Shown here piece by piece: positions 45,550 to 54,053 of a DNA stretch of 64,000 bases. Where the stretch lies: NCBI GenBank assembly GCA_963925805.1, contig CAWUSE010000020.1, forward strand, positions 1 through 64,000, written 5' to 3'. The notes beneath the pieces are model-generated. The model was not told where the DNA came from, made no database searches, and saw only the letters and a program-made list of their open reading frames with translations. This stretch comes from UBA10347 sp905182135 (lineage in GTDB: Bacteria > Actinomycetota > Acidimicrobiia > Acidimicrobiales > UBA10347). The position numbers were made by a program, and so were the translations under genes. Numbering within the stretch: position 1 is the first letter of the stretch; each line of letters starts with the position of its first letter.

Positions 45550-46416
45550 CTATGCGTTTGCTTTGCGAGCGGCTTGTTTCGCACGTCGTTCATCGCCAAG
45601 CCGAGCCAACTCTTCTCGATTGTCGTCCCCAACATGCATGTAGACCGCTCGCCACTCGTCGCTACCCCACTTCAGATCAAGCCTGCGTGTCATCCGTGGG
45701 GCGACGGCTGTTGTGACCAGCTCGAGAGCAGCTTCGACTGTGCGGCGCTGCTCGTCGACCTCGCCTGGGCGCCCTATCGGATTGCCCAGTGGGAAGTCAA
45801 CGAATACGAAGCGAGGTACGCCAGCTGTTTCGACGATGTCCTGGGCACTGCCCACGACGACGGTCGCTATTCCGGCCTCTTCCAAATGTCGTGCAACCAG
45901 ACTCACGGTCTGGTGACATACCGGTCAAAGCGGTACCAGGATCATCGCGTCGACCCCATCCTCTTTGGCCCAGGCGACAATCTCTTGAGCATCGGCATGA
46001 GTACGGCTTTGCGAGTACTCGGTCGGGACCCCATAAAAGCGCTCGCTCACCTGACCAATGGTGCCCTCGTCAACCAATGCGTTTAGTGCCTCAAGCGGCA
46101 GGAAGGTGCCGACGTCATTGGTGTGAGTGGCATCCTTGTCCCAGGAAAGATCCTTGGTGAACATGGCGTCGGGCGTCGGCGACGACGCCAGAGCGTAGGC
46201 CTTCTTTGGTGCGGTAAAGACCGCGGGGAAGGTGGTCGTGACGACACCAACCTTTGCATTGCTTAGATCAAGCCCACTGTCAGACCATTTGACGAATGGC
46301 ACATCGTCGTAGCTTGCCCACTGGTAGGGCTGGCCATAGCCATGGGCCGAATAGTAGTCACGCGACTTGTCGATGTAGCTGACAACTCGGCGATGCGTCT
46401 GCGGTCGATCACTCAT
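45550..46416 (-). CDS. Glycine/sarcosine/betaine reductase B-family selenoprotein (UPVC), UGA = Sec164
   Basis: One 288-residue protein if UGA at 45925-45927 encodes selenocysteine. The N-part has YIDKSRDYYSAHGYGQPYQWA and KVGVVTTTFPAVF, then DGVDAMILVPL before UGA. The sequence continues PVCHQTVSLVARHLEEAGI, VETAGVPRFVFVDFPLGNP and a normal C-terminus, the layout of the GrdB/PrdB-like family in which U-x-x-C is the redox centre. A perfect 7-bp SECIS-like stem follows. The non-Stickland members have no settled function. Upstream by 44 nt is a crotonase gene and downstream by 9 nt the AhpD-like selenoprotein. Confidence 0.88.
45896..45914 (-). promoter_or_regulatory. Candidate bacterial SECIS element (GrdB-like gene)
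   Basis: On the coding strand ACCAGAC-CGTGA-GTCTGGT forms a perfect 7-bp stem with a 5-nt loop whose second base is G. The loop starts 18 nt after the UGA codon. Distance, stem length and loop G agree with bacterial SECIS consensus rules. Confidence 0.8.
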
Positions 46417-46460
46417 GCATGCAAAGCTAGACCGCGGGCATAGTCAGAAACCAGACACGA

Positions 46461-47267
46461 CTAGCGGAACTTTGGTTCACGCTTCTCCAGGAACGCCGCG
46501 GCTCCTTCGATCATGTTCATTGGGATCAGCACGGCCTGATGATCTCGCTCAACTTCGAGCTGCTCACTGAACGAACGAGTAGAAGCAGTATCAATAGATG
46601 TTCGGATGCGCTTCATTGCTTCGCTTGAAGTCGATTTGAGGATGCCGGTCACTCGGGCGACTTCGGCATCGAGCTCTTCATCTGGCACAGCGCTATAAAT
46701 CATTCCCCATTCTTTCGCCTGTTCGGCGGTGATCCGTTCGCCGAGCATCGCCATCGATCTGGCGCGAGCAACGCCGATCTTGTGCGGCAGGCTCCACGTT
46801 GACCCAAGGTCCGGCACGATCCCGAGTCTCGGCCCAAACGTCGCCACGAAGAATGCCGAACTCGCTGCCACTGCGATATCACACGACAGCGCCAGACCAA
46901 GCCCGCCTCCAGCAGCAACACCGTTGATTCGGGCCACGGTTGGAACGGCACAATCTTTAATGGCGCGCATCGTCGGGTTGAAATACAGATCCATGCCGTC
47001 AGTTATGCCCGCTCCGGCCGGGGCAGACTCACCATTGGACGGGGCTCCGACCGTGTTCAGGTCGGCTCCTGCACAGAACCCGCGGCCGTTTCCTGTGAGC
47101 ACCACAACGCCGACACTGGCATCGGACTCGGCCGCCTCGATAGCCGACCGGATGTCACCCATCAGGTGGTCATTCATCGAGTTCAGCGATGCTGGCCGAT
47201 CGAGCGTGATCGTGGCCACGCCTTCGACCACCGAGAGCTTGACAGTTCCATTTGGCATCTGCGTCAT
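46461..47267 (-). CDS. Enoyl-CoA hydratase/isomerase family protein
   Basis: A 268-aa crotonase. GRGFCAGADLNTVG and INGVAAGGGLGLALSCDIAVA form the two oxyanion-hole segments. The FFVATFGPRLGIVPDLGSTWSLP stretch replaces the second hydratase Glu by Asp/Gly, suggesting PaaG-like isomerase or hydrolase chemistry. A 15-residue Ser/Gly/Ala insert follows the first motif. ATG start. It is the first gene of a possible three-gene unit with the GrdB-like and AhpD-like selenoprotein genes (44-nt gap). A divergent acyl-CoA synthetase gene shares its promoter region. Confidence 0.88.
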   Translation of the reverse strand: MTQMPNGTVKLSVVEGVATITLDRPASLNSMNDHLMGDIRSAIEAAESDASVGVVVLTGNGRGFCAGADLNTVGAPSNGESAPAGAGITDGMDLYFNPTMRAIKDCAVPTVARINGVAAGGGLGLALSCDIAVAASSAFFVATFGPRLGIVPDLGSTWSLPHKIGVARARSMAMLGERITAEQAKEWGMIYSAVPDEELDAEVARVTGILKSTSSEAMKRIRTSIDTASTRSFSEQLEVERDHQAVLIPMNMIEGAAAFLEKREPKFR

Positions 47268-47299
47268 GTTTTAGAAGCTAGCGCACCCGCCTGCGCTCC

Positions 47300-47351
47300 C
47301 ATTAAGGAGCAGGCCCTCGTCCTGACATTAAGGGGCAGGCCCTTATCCTGA
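47300..47351. repeat. 26-bp tandem repeat in a divergent promoter
   Basis: Two adjacent 26-bp copies (47300-47325 and 47326-47351), both starting CATTAAGG and ending TCCTGA, differ at only 3 positions. They lie between the divergent crotonase (start 47267) and acyl-CoA synthetase (start 47462) genes. Position and regularity suggest tandem regulator-binding sites, for example for a TetR- or GntR-type regulator of acyl-CoA metabolism, but no regulator gene is near. Confidence 0.7.
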
Positions 47352-47461
47352 CTTTTTGCCCTTGATCAACGTTTATGTCTATGGCTGCGGATCTGGATCT
47401 AACAGGCTCCGTGAAGTATCTTTCGAATCTACAGGCAACGATTTTTCAGAGGAACCCAGTC

Positions 47462-49012
47462 ATGCCAATGGCCATCCACGCAGCGAACAACCCGTCAAAA
47501 ATAGCGACGCTCATGTTGCAGTCAGGCGAGACGCTCACGTACGGCGAGCTTAACGCCCGCAGTATTCAGCTGGCTCGGTTGTTCACCGACGCCGGACTCG
47601 TCGAGGGTGATGTCGTCGCACTGTTCATGGAAAACAATATCCGCTACCACGAGATCTACTGGGCCGTCGTGCGTTCGGGCATGTACTTGTGTGCGGTAAA
47701 TAAGTATCTGACCGCCGAAGAAGCGGCATACATCGTGAACGACTCTGGCGCCAAGGCGCTGGTGACCTCTGTCGGCGTCGCTGATGCTGCCGGAGCAATG
47801 CTGACCCACCTGCTGGACTGTCCTGTGCGCCTGGTCACTGACGGACCACTGGACGGCTACATCCCTTTCGAGGATGAAGTTGCCAAACACAGCAGCGAAC
47901 CTCTCGACGCCGAACCACTCGGCGACTTCATGAACTACTCCTCGGGCACGACTGGCCGCCCAAAAGGGATCAAGCGGCCGTTGAGCGGCAATACGTTTGC
48001 CGACCCGTCTGCGCTCGATGCACTGATCGGTAGTCTTTACGGTTTCGATCCCGACACGGTTTACCTGTCGCCCGCCCCGCTGTATCACTCCGCCCCCTTG
48101 GCATTTACCACTGGGGTACACAGCCTGGGCGGCACCATCGTCGTGATGGATAAGTTCGACCCGATCGAGGCGCTTCGCTGCATTGAAACACACAAAATTA
48201 CCCATAGCCAGTGGGTCCCAACGATGTTCATTCGCATGCTCAAATTGGACGAAGCCGAACGGACCCAGTTCGATCTTTCGAGTCACAAAGCCGCTGTTCA
48301 TGCGGCTGCACCATGCCCTTTGGACGTCAAACACCAAATGATCGACTGGTGGGGGAACATCGTTTTTGAGTACTACGGCGGCACCGAACTCAACGGCATG
48401 ACGGTCTGCGACAGCGAACAATGGCTCGCACATCCCGGCACAGTCGGTACCCCGATCCTGGGCGCACTTCATATCTGCGACGAGACCGGAAACGAATTGC
48501 CTTCAGGCGAGTCAGGCACGGTCTACTTCGAACGCGACGTGATGCCGTTCGAATATCACAATGACCCCGACAAGACCGAGGGCGCGAAACATCCGGCAAA
48601 TCCACTGTGGACGAAGCTGGGCGATGTCGGCTATCTCGACGATGACGGGTTCCTCTTTCTGACCGATCGCGAGTCCTTCATGATCATCTCCGGTGGCGTC
48701 AACATCTATCCGCAAGAGATCGAGGACGCATTCGCCATGCATCCTCTAGTTGCTGACGTTGCCGTGTTTGGCGTACCCAACCCAGACACGGGCGAAGAAG
48801 TCAAAGCAGTCGTGCAACTCGCTGAGGGCATCGAGGAAAGCGACGAAGTGCGCGGCGAATTGCTCGAGTTCGGCCGACAACATCTTGCTCGGTACAAGGT
48901 GCCGCGCAGCATCGACTTCGAAGCCGAATTACCTCGCCTCGAAACTGGCAAGCTCTACAAGCGCATTCTCAAAGATCGTTATTGGGGCAACCAGAACAGC
49001 CGAATCGTCTAG
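47462..49012 (+). CDS. AMP-forming acyl-CoA synthetase
   Basis: A 516-aa ANL ligase. MNYSSGTTGRPKGIKRP is the P-loop, YYGGTELNG the adenine motif, LGDVGYLDDDGFLFLTDRESFMIISGGVNIYPQEIE the hinge and A8 region, and TGKLYKRILKDRYW holds the terminal catalytic Lys. It closely resembles the partial ligase at the right edge of the window. The frame is open from 47375, but ATG 47462 is preferred: GAGGA lies about 8 nt upstream and the family N-terminus (AIHAANNPSKIA...) begins there. Substrate chain length unknown. Divergent from the crotonase/selenoprotein unit. Confidence 0.9.
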   Translation: MPMAIHAANNPSKIATLMLQSGETLTYGELNARSIQLARLFTDAGLVEGDVVALFMENNIRYHEIYWAVVRSGMYLCAVNKYLTAEEAAYIVNDSGAKALVTSVGVADAAGAMLTHLLDCPVRLVTDGPLDGYIPFEDEVAKHSSEPLDAEPLGDFMNYSSGTTGRPKGIKRPLSGNTFADPSALDALIGSLYGFDPDTVYLSPAPLYHSAPLAFTTGVHSLGGTIVVMDKFDPIEALRCIETHKITHSQWVPTMFIRMLKLDEAERTQFDLSSHKAAVHAAAPCPLDVKHQMIDWWGNIVFEYYGGTELNGMTVCDSEQWLAHPGTVGTPILGALHICDETGNELPSGESGTVYFERDVMPFEYHNDPDKTEGAKHPANPLWTKLGDVGYLDDDGFLFLTDRESFMIISGGVNIYPQEIEDAFAMHPLVADVAVFGVPNPDTGEEVKAVVQLAEGIEESDEVRGELLEFGRQHLARYKVPRSIDFEAELPRLETGKLYKRILKDRYWGNQNSRIV

Positions 49013-49057
49013 TTGCTTCCGAGCCCCCGCTAGGGCGCAACGGAGGACCAGTATGCG

Positions 49058-49918
49058 TCAGGTGTTTGCGCCAGCGATCACCTGACCAAAGTAGTCGAGG
49101 TGTGCCTCGACAGAGTCCAGACCCATGTTCATCGAGACGGCGGCAAAGTGAGTGCCACCCAAGTCTCGCCATTGGCGAAGTTCGTCGATAGTCGTCTGCA
49201 GGTCGCCTGCTCGCGTCCGCACAAGTTCGCGTCCAAAGTCCGCCATGTCGCGACCCTTCGCTTCGCCCAACCGTTCGACTTCGGCCAGCGCAGGAATAGT
49301 GCGCTCGAGCGTGCCTGCGAACATGAACCCATCACCCAGTGCTGCGCCTCTTCGGAAGGCTGGCGAGCTGAATCCGCCGATCCAGATTGGGATCTGACGC
49401 TTCGGCTGGGGCAACACGTTGCCCCGTTCGATGCGATCGAAGTCGCCCTTCCAGTCGAGTAACGGCTCGGACCACAACCGGCGCATGAAGTCGATCTGTT
49501 CGTTGGCCCTCGCCCCGCGGGTGGAAAAGTCCTGACCGAGCGCCTCGTACTCAACATAGTTCCAGCCAACGCCGACGCCCATGCGGAACCGCTCGCCCGA
49601 CAGAAGATCAAGGTCCGCTGCTTGCTTGGCAACAATGACCGTCTGGCGTTGCGGCAAGATGAGGACGCCGCTCGCGAATTCTAGTTTCTCGGTCATACCA
49701 GCGAGGTAAGCAAAAAGCACGAATGGGTCGTGGAATGGGTCCTTCTCTGTGTACGGACCCCAGAGCGCCGGTTCGCGATCGGCGTGTTCGGCCCCAACGA
49801 CATGGTCATAGGCCAGCAAGTAGTCGTAACCCAGTTCTTCGGCACCTCGGCCGAGAATTCGTACCGCGTCTGGATCACCACCAAGTTCGATCTGTGGGTA
49901 AACAAGTCCGAGTTTCAT
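49058..49918 (-). CDS. F420-dependent LLM-class oxidoreductase
   Basis: A 286-aa luciferase-like protein. KLGLVYPQIELGGD, YDYLLAYDHVVGA and the RFRMGVGVGWNYVEYEALG segment are those of actinobacterial F420-dependent LLM enzymes, ending with HLDYFGQVI. The C-terminal helix is complete. AAGGAACC lies just upstream of the ATG. Substrate unknown. It follows the 2-hydroxyacid dehydrogenase gene by 10 nt on the same strand, so co-transcription is likely. The 3' end faces the acyl-CoA synthetase. Confidence 0.87.
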   Translation of the reverse strand: MKLGLVYPQIELGGDPDAVRILGRGAEELGYDYLLAYDHVVGAEHADREPALWGPYTEKDPFHDPFVLFAYLAGMTEKLEFASGVLILPQRQTVIVAKQAADLDLLSGERFRMGVGVGWNYVEYEALGQDFSTRGARANEQIDFMRRLWSEPLLDWKGDFDRIERGNVLPQPKRQIPIWIGGFSSPAFRRGAALGDGFMFAGTLERTIPALAEVERLGEAKGRDMADFGRELVRTRAGDLQTTIDELRQWRDLGGTHFAAVSMNMGLDSVEAHLDYFGQVIAGANT

Positions 49919-49928
49919 GTTGGTTCCT

Positions 49929-50999
49929 TTATGTCGTCAGTGACGGAAGGTTAATTTCGTTATTCAGTCGTCCGCCGGCCATGAACCGACGCAGGTTGTC
50001 TGATGTGATCGCCCACGCGTTCTGCTGGTAACGGTCGAGAGACACCGCGGCATGGGGCGATAGGTGTAATCGAGGGACGCTCCAGAGCCGGTCCCCCTCG
50101 ACCAGAGGCTCGGTGCGCATAACGTCGAGCACAGCTGCTCGCAGGTGCCCTTCGTTGAGGACCTCCACGAGATCGTCCTCAACCACGAGAGTCCCACGGC
50201 CCACATTGCAAAAGATCGCATCAGACTTCATCGTGCGAAACATGGCAGCATCGAATAGGTCGATCGTTGCTGTTGAGGTGGGAAGCGCACACACAACGGC
50301 GTCGGCCATTGGCAGCAACGATGCAAGATCGGCTGCAGGATGGAGTTCGTCGACGTCGGGATCACTATCGCCCGCTTTGGCACTACCTCGGGTAGCGATG
50401 ACATGCATGTCGAATGCGCGTGCCCGACGCGCAACCTGGCGACCAATCGACCCAAGACCGGCGATCACCATCGTGCGGCCCGTCACCTCGGTACCGAAGT
50501 CCTCGACCCAGGTTTCTTCACGCTGATGCTGCTCGATAGATCGGAGGTTCTTCCACACCCCTAGCAAACGAGCCATCACGAACTCAGCAATGCTGGCCGA
50601 GGCGACGCCGCTGGCGCTGGAAAGCCGAGCACCCATGCGAACGAGCTGCTGCTGGTCGATTTGGTCGACCCCGGCGGAGATGGTCTGCATCCATTTCAGG
50701 TCTGGTGAGAGCGTCTCGGATTCAGACGGCAGATCGATCCCAACGAAAACATGGGCGCGTTCCCAGACCGCCCTCGTTGCATCGTCAACGGTGGGGACCT
50801 CGATGCCTGCTGGCAGCACACCGCTGTTCGCTCCTCTAGCAGCACGAGCGTCGCGAGATTCGTTATAGCGCGTGAAGTGGACTTCGACGTCAGGCACATG
50901 CTCTACGAGCAGTTTGTGAAGCGAATCGTTGGGCGGGAACGGCGTAGTCACAGCGACGACGAGCGGCTCTCCTGCGGCTCGGCCAAATGGATCGTGCAT
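49929..50999 (-). CDS. D-isomer-specific 2-hydroxyacid dehydrogenase
   Basis: A 356-aa NAD(P)-dependent enzyme interconverting 2-hydroxy and 2-oxo acids. The Rossmann motif is GLGSIGRQVARRA, and NVGRGTLVVEDDLVEVLNEGHLRAAVLDV carries the catalytic Arg-side and Glu region. The catalytic His is in LHLSPHAAVS. The frame continues to 51239, but its first 80 codons include the decayed end of a 3-hydroxyisobutyrate dehydrogenase. The ATG at 50999 (MHDPFGRAAG) is chosen on that ground; no strong SD supports it. It is probably transcribed with the LLM gene. Confidence 0.8.
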   Translation of the reverse strand: MHDPFGRAAGEPLVVAVTTPFPPNDSLHKLLVEHVPDVEVHFTRYNESRDARAARGANSGVLPAGIEVPTVDDATRAVWERAHVFVGIDLPSESETLSPDLKWMQTISAGVDQIDQQQLVRMGARLSSASGVASASIAEFVMARLLGVWKNLRSIEQHQREETWVEDFGTEVTGRTMVIAGLGSIGRQVARRARAFDMHVIATRGSAKAGDSDPDVDELHPAADLASLLPMADAVVCALPTSTATIDLFDAAMFRTMKSDAIFCNVGRGTLVVEDDLVEVLNEGHLRAAVLDVMRTEPLVEGDRLWSVPRLHLSPHAAVSLDRYQQNAWAITSDNLRRFMAGGRLNNEINLPSLTT

Positions 51000-51149
51000 T
51001 GCGATGACGTTAGCGAACAGAGCGCCCGCACTTCGCTTCTCTCGGCGGGCAAGCCAGTTACTCGCCGGCTGGCAGTTCAGGTTCGCAGCGTCTTCGATTC
51101 GCTTGGCGATAGAAAGTTCACCCGCCTCTAATGCGTGAGGCGAAGCAAC

Positions 51150-51348
51150 AAAGCTGTCAGCAATACTTTCTTTGGCCGTGTGGCAAATCGTTTCCGGGTT
51201 GACGCCGTTGGCCTCTACCCGCCGCGAAGCCTTCACCAATCACTGAAGCCCGGTCCAGGTCGTGGACAATGACCTCGTAGCCGGTCTTGGCTAAACGTTC
51301 AACCATCGGTGCTCCCACGGTTCCGAGTCAGGCAACACCAATGGTTAT
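51150..51348 (-). pseudogene. N-terminal remnant of a 3-hydroxyisobutyrate-dehydrogenase-like gene
   Basis: The minus strand reads ITIGVA, a TGA stop (51328-51330), then LGTVGAPMVERLAKTGYEVIVHDLDRAS, and after a frame change KASRRVEANGVNPETICHTAKESIAD. This follows the family's N-terminus (M-I-G-x-x-G-L-G-x-M-G-x-P-M). The expected start ATG is ATA, the second Gly of GxGxxG is TGA, and the frame is shifted. About 230 further residues are missing. Selenocysteine is excluded, because a Gly is expected at that position. Confidence 0.65.
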
Positions 51349-51430
51349 CGCGTTGCTGTTGAAGGCCTTGGCCACTCTCTCGCTCGGTCGTCTCTTAGGC
51401 CACCAACAGAACCGAAACCTTACAAATTGA

Positions 51431-51856
51431 TCACGTACTTTTGTCTCGCTTGACCCATCGGGCGGTGTCCGTGATGTCTTCGACCTCTGCCTGGGCATCA
51501 GTCCATCCTTTGAAGCCAGGTTCGAGGTGGGCCACATTCGTATATCCCAAATCCTGAACCGCTTTTGCAGCAAGGGCTGAACGCCAACCAGCAGCACAAT
51601 GAAATACATACCGGTCATCGAACTTGTAGCGCTCGTTGTAATAAGGGCTCTCGGGGTCGAACCAGAATTCGAGCATGCCCCGTGGAGCTGACACCGCGCC
51701 AGGTATGACGCCAAGTCCGATTCGTTCACGGATGTCGCGGATGTCGATGACTGTGCACGTGCCTGCCTCGATCTCACCCTGAAGTTCTGCGACGTCGAGT
51801 TCTTCGATTTCGCTTCGGGCGTCGGCGACGACGTCGTGAATATTCCTTCGAGCCAT
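51431..51856 (-). CDS. Rhodanese-like domain protein
   Basis: A 141-aa single-domain sulfurtransferase. The catalytic loop is FHCAAGWRSALA with Cys87; it is the longer, CAAGxRS-type loop common in single-domain rhodaneses. IDIRDIRERIGLGVIPGAVSAPRGMLEFWFD carries the CH2A-type motif. Substrate and partner are unknown. It may move sulfane sulfur or act in redox signalling. AAGGA precedes the ATG. The upstream flavoprotein gene lies on the same strand with a 57-nt gap. Confidence 0.88.
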   Translation of the reverse strand: MARRNIHDVVADARSEIEELDVAELQGEIEAGTCTVIDIRDIRERIGLGVIPGAVSAPRGMLEFWFDPESPYYNERYKFDDRYVFHCAAGWRSALAAKAVQDLGYTNVAHLEPGFKGWTDAQAEVEDITDTARWVKRDKST

Positions 51857-51913
51857 AGTGCAGTCCTTCTCTTGGTTCGCGCCCTGAACGTCGCGCTCTC
51901 TCTAGACCAGACG

Positions 51914-53221
51914 TTAGTGCGGTGACTCTCCACCAAGCCATGTGAGCACACCATTGGCAGCAGCAGCGCCCGTACTGAAGCAGGCTTGCAGCAGGTAGCC
52001 GCCGGTCGGTGCTTCCCAATCGAGCATCTCGCCAGCTACGAAGACACCAGGCTGACGGGTGATCATGTAGCCAGCATCAATCTCTGACAAGGCAATGCCA
52101 CCTGCCGAAGAGATAGCTCGGTCGATGGGCGCCATAGCGTTAATCGTGATCCGCAGCCCCTTAAGGAGTTCAGCCAGGCCGGACGGGTCATTAGGGAGCT
52201 TGTTCGCCGTCGTCTCTCTCACGAGCGACACCCCAACGGGTGAAACTCCTGCAGAGTTCAACCAACTGGTGACCGAGGCTTTGGCACGTCGTTTCGAGAG
52301 CCGGCGAATCAGCGCCGAAAGAGCAAGATCTGGGTGGAGATCAACTCGCAGGATGGCCGTTCCGCTATCGGCAAGTTCACGACGAACAGCAGGACCAAGC
52401 GCATAGATTGGTCCACCTTCAATTCCTGACTCGGTGATGATCCCATCGCCGCGAGCCGTTGTTCCGCCACAGGAGAAGACGGCGTTCTTGATTGGTTGCC
52501 CCGCAAACTTCTCGCGGAGAACGCTGGACCAGTTAGCCAGAACACCGCAGTTCGCAGGCTCCAGGTCATGAACCGCGATACCTGCCGAGCGGAACGGCTC
52601 TGCCCATCCTCCATCGGAACCTACACGTGGCCAGCTCGCTCCCCCGAGAGCAAAGATGGTGGCGTCAGCCTGGTCAGTCAAGAGTGAGCCGTCGGGCGTC
52701 TCGAACAGGTTGGCTCCATTTTTGGTCCAACCCGTCCAGCGGTGGCCGGTCCTGAACTCGACGCCAACCTCGTTCAGTCGTTGAAGCCAGGAGCGCAGCA
52801 GCGGCGTCGCTCGAAAAGACTGCGGGAACACCCGATCACTCGTGCCAAGAAAGGTCGGCTCCCCCAGGCCAGCGGACCAGCACCGCAGGTCGGCGGGCGA
52901 GAACGCCCTGATGGCAGGCTCGAGAAACGTGCGGGCCTCGCCAAAGCGGACCAGCATGTCATCGATTGGTTCGCCATGAGTGATGTTGAGGCCACCGCGG
53001 CCAGCGAGCAGGAACTTGCGGCCAACAGAGCGTTTGTGTTCAAAGACTTCGACACGTGCGCCCGCAATAGCCATCCGTTCAGCAGCAATCAGGCCCGCTG
53101 GGCCACCGCCTATAACCGCTACATATGGCTGATCGCCAGGCACCGCCGAAACACTACTGCCGGGAACCCCGCCTGGAGTCCCTTGTGCGCTGCTGGAAGT
53201 TACGGTTTGGATCCATGCCAC
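51914..53221 (-). CDS. BaiN/RdsA-family NAD(P)/FAD-dependent oxidoreductase
   Basis: A flavoprotein of about 435 aa. It has VAVIGGGPAGLIAAERMA as the FAD-binding Rossmann motif, GRKFLLAGRGGLNITH (the HI0933/YhiN family hallmark), FALGGASWPRVGSDG and a C-terminal GEMLDWEAPTGGYLLQACFSTG FAD segment. It matches the TIGR03862-type subgroup. Physiological substrate unknown. The frame is open to a GTG at 53317, but the first 32 codons are low-complexity and basic. The GTG at 53221 is chosen as a compromise and the start is uncertain. Confidence 0.85.
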   Translation of the reverse strand: MAWIQTVTSSSAQGTPGGVPGSSVSAVPGDQPYVAVIGGGPAGLIAAERMAIAGARVEVFEHKRSVGRKFLLAGRGGLNITHGEPIDDMLVRFGEARTFLEPAIRAFSPADLRCWSAGLGEPTFLGTSDRVFPQSFRATPLLRSWLQRLNEVGVEFRTGHRWTGWTKNGANLFETPDGSLLTDQADATIFALGGASWPRVGSDGGWAEPFRSAGIAVHDLEPANCGVLANWSSVLREKFAGQPIKNAVFSCGGTTARGDGIITESGIEGGPIYALGPAVRRELADSGTAILRVDLHPDLALSALIRRLSKRRAKASVTSWLNSAGVSPVGVSLVRETTANKLPNDPSGLAELLKGLRITINAMAPIDRAISSAGGIALSEIDAGYMITRQPGVFVAGEMLDWEAPTGGYLLQACFSTGAAAANGVLTWLGGESPH

Positions 53222-53488
53222 TGACCCGTGCTGTTTCTTCTGTTCTGATCGTGGCGCTGTTCGCCATCGCGAGGGTTTCATGATGACCAAATATTTCGAC
53301 GCGAGAGGACTGGCCACCTACTCGACCCGTACCGAGTCAGCCGCTAGTGGAACAAGCTGTTTCTCCCCCAGCATCTGGGACAATGTCCTAACCACCCCGA
53401 GCTGCGCTCAAGAAGCGTTTTCTGGCCACGAACCAGCTGCGGCAGAACCGCCGCAGGCTCCTATCCCAACATTCCCGAGCTGATCCAA

Positions 53489-54019
53489 ATGGCGGCATCA
53501 CTTACTGACTTAACCTGGGAATATGAGCGCTCTCTTGCCTACACAGAAAGCCTGGTATCGGATCTGTCACAGGACGAGATCCATTGGCGTTCTGGCGACG
53601 ACGCCAGCGCAATCGGTTGGCATCTCGGACATCAAGCAGCAGTCGCCCACTTCATGGTCCGAAACCTAACCTCGGCCGAGGCGCCTGTCGACGCAGAACT
53701 CGACTCGCTCATGGACTCTGCGACGGCAGAACGAGACCGCGGCGCTCTGCCCGACGTCAGCCGGCTTGAGAGCTACCGCTCGGCTGTGGCCGAGCGAGTT
53801 CGCTTCAACATTTGCAAGATCGATAGTGGCAATGTAGGTGCGCCGGCCCAGTTGCGGGTCATTGCCCACGGCTTGCTCATCGCCGTGATCAACCACGAGT
53901 ATCAACACAGCAAATGGATTGGTGAAGTACGTGCCGAGGCGCACGGCAAGGACATGCCCGGCGCCCCAGTGTCAGAATTTCTGACCGAGCTCGACGGCTA
54001 TCAGGTCGTCCACGTCTAG
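53489..54019 (+). CDS. DinB family protein (four-helix metal-binding)
   Basis: A 176-aa DinB/YfiT-like four-helix bundle. The metal-ligand His residues appear as GWHLGHQA and NHEYQHSKWIGE, at the first and third helices. Such proteins include bacillithiol- and mycothiol-dependent transferases; the partner thiol here is not known. The ATG start is supported by the helix-1 alignment (LTWEYERSLAYTESLVS). Two 19-bp CACGTG-containing repeats follow its stop. No operon. Confidence 0.8.
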   Translation: MAASLTDLTWEYERSLAYTESLVSDLSQDEIHWRSGDDASAIGWHLGHQAAVAHFMVRNLTSAEAPVDAELDSLMDSATAERDRGALPDVSRLESYRSAVAERVRFNICKIDSGNVGAPAQLRVIAHGLLIAVINHEYQHSKWIGEVRAEAHGKDMPGAPVSEFLTELDGYQVVHV

Positions 54020-54053
54020 CCACCGACCGCCACGTGAGAATAACCCTGACCAC

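Noticed and set aside
47522..48472. 316-codon open frame on the minus strand
   Set aside because: It is antisense to the acyl-CoA synthetase, whose motifs (P-loop, hinge, terminal Lys) prove the plus strand. The minus translation shows no family motif.
51328..51330. In-frame TGA in the 3-hydroxyisobutyrate dehydrogenase remnant as another selenocysteine codon
   Set aside because: The position requires Gly of the GxGxxG motif, no redox motif is near, the start codon is lost and a frameshift follows.
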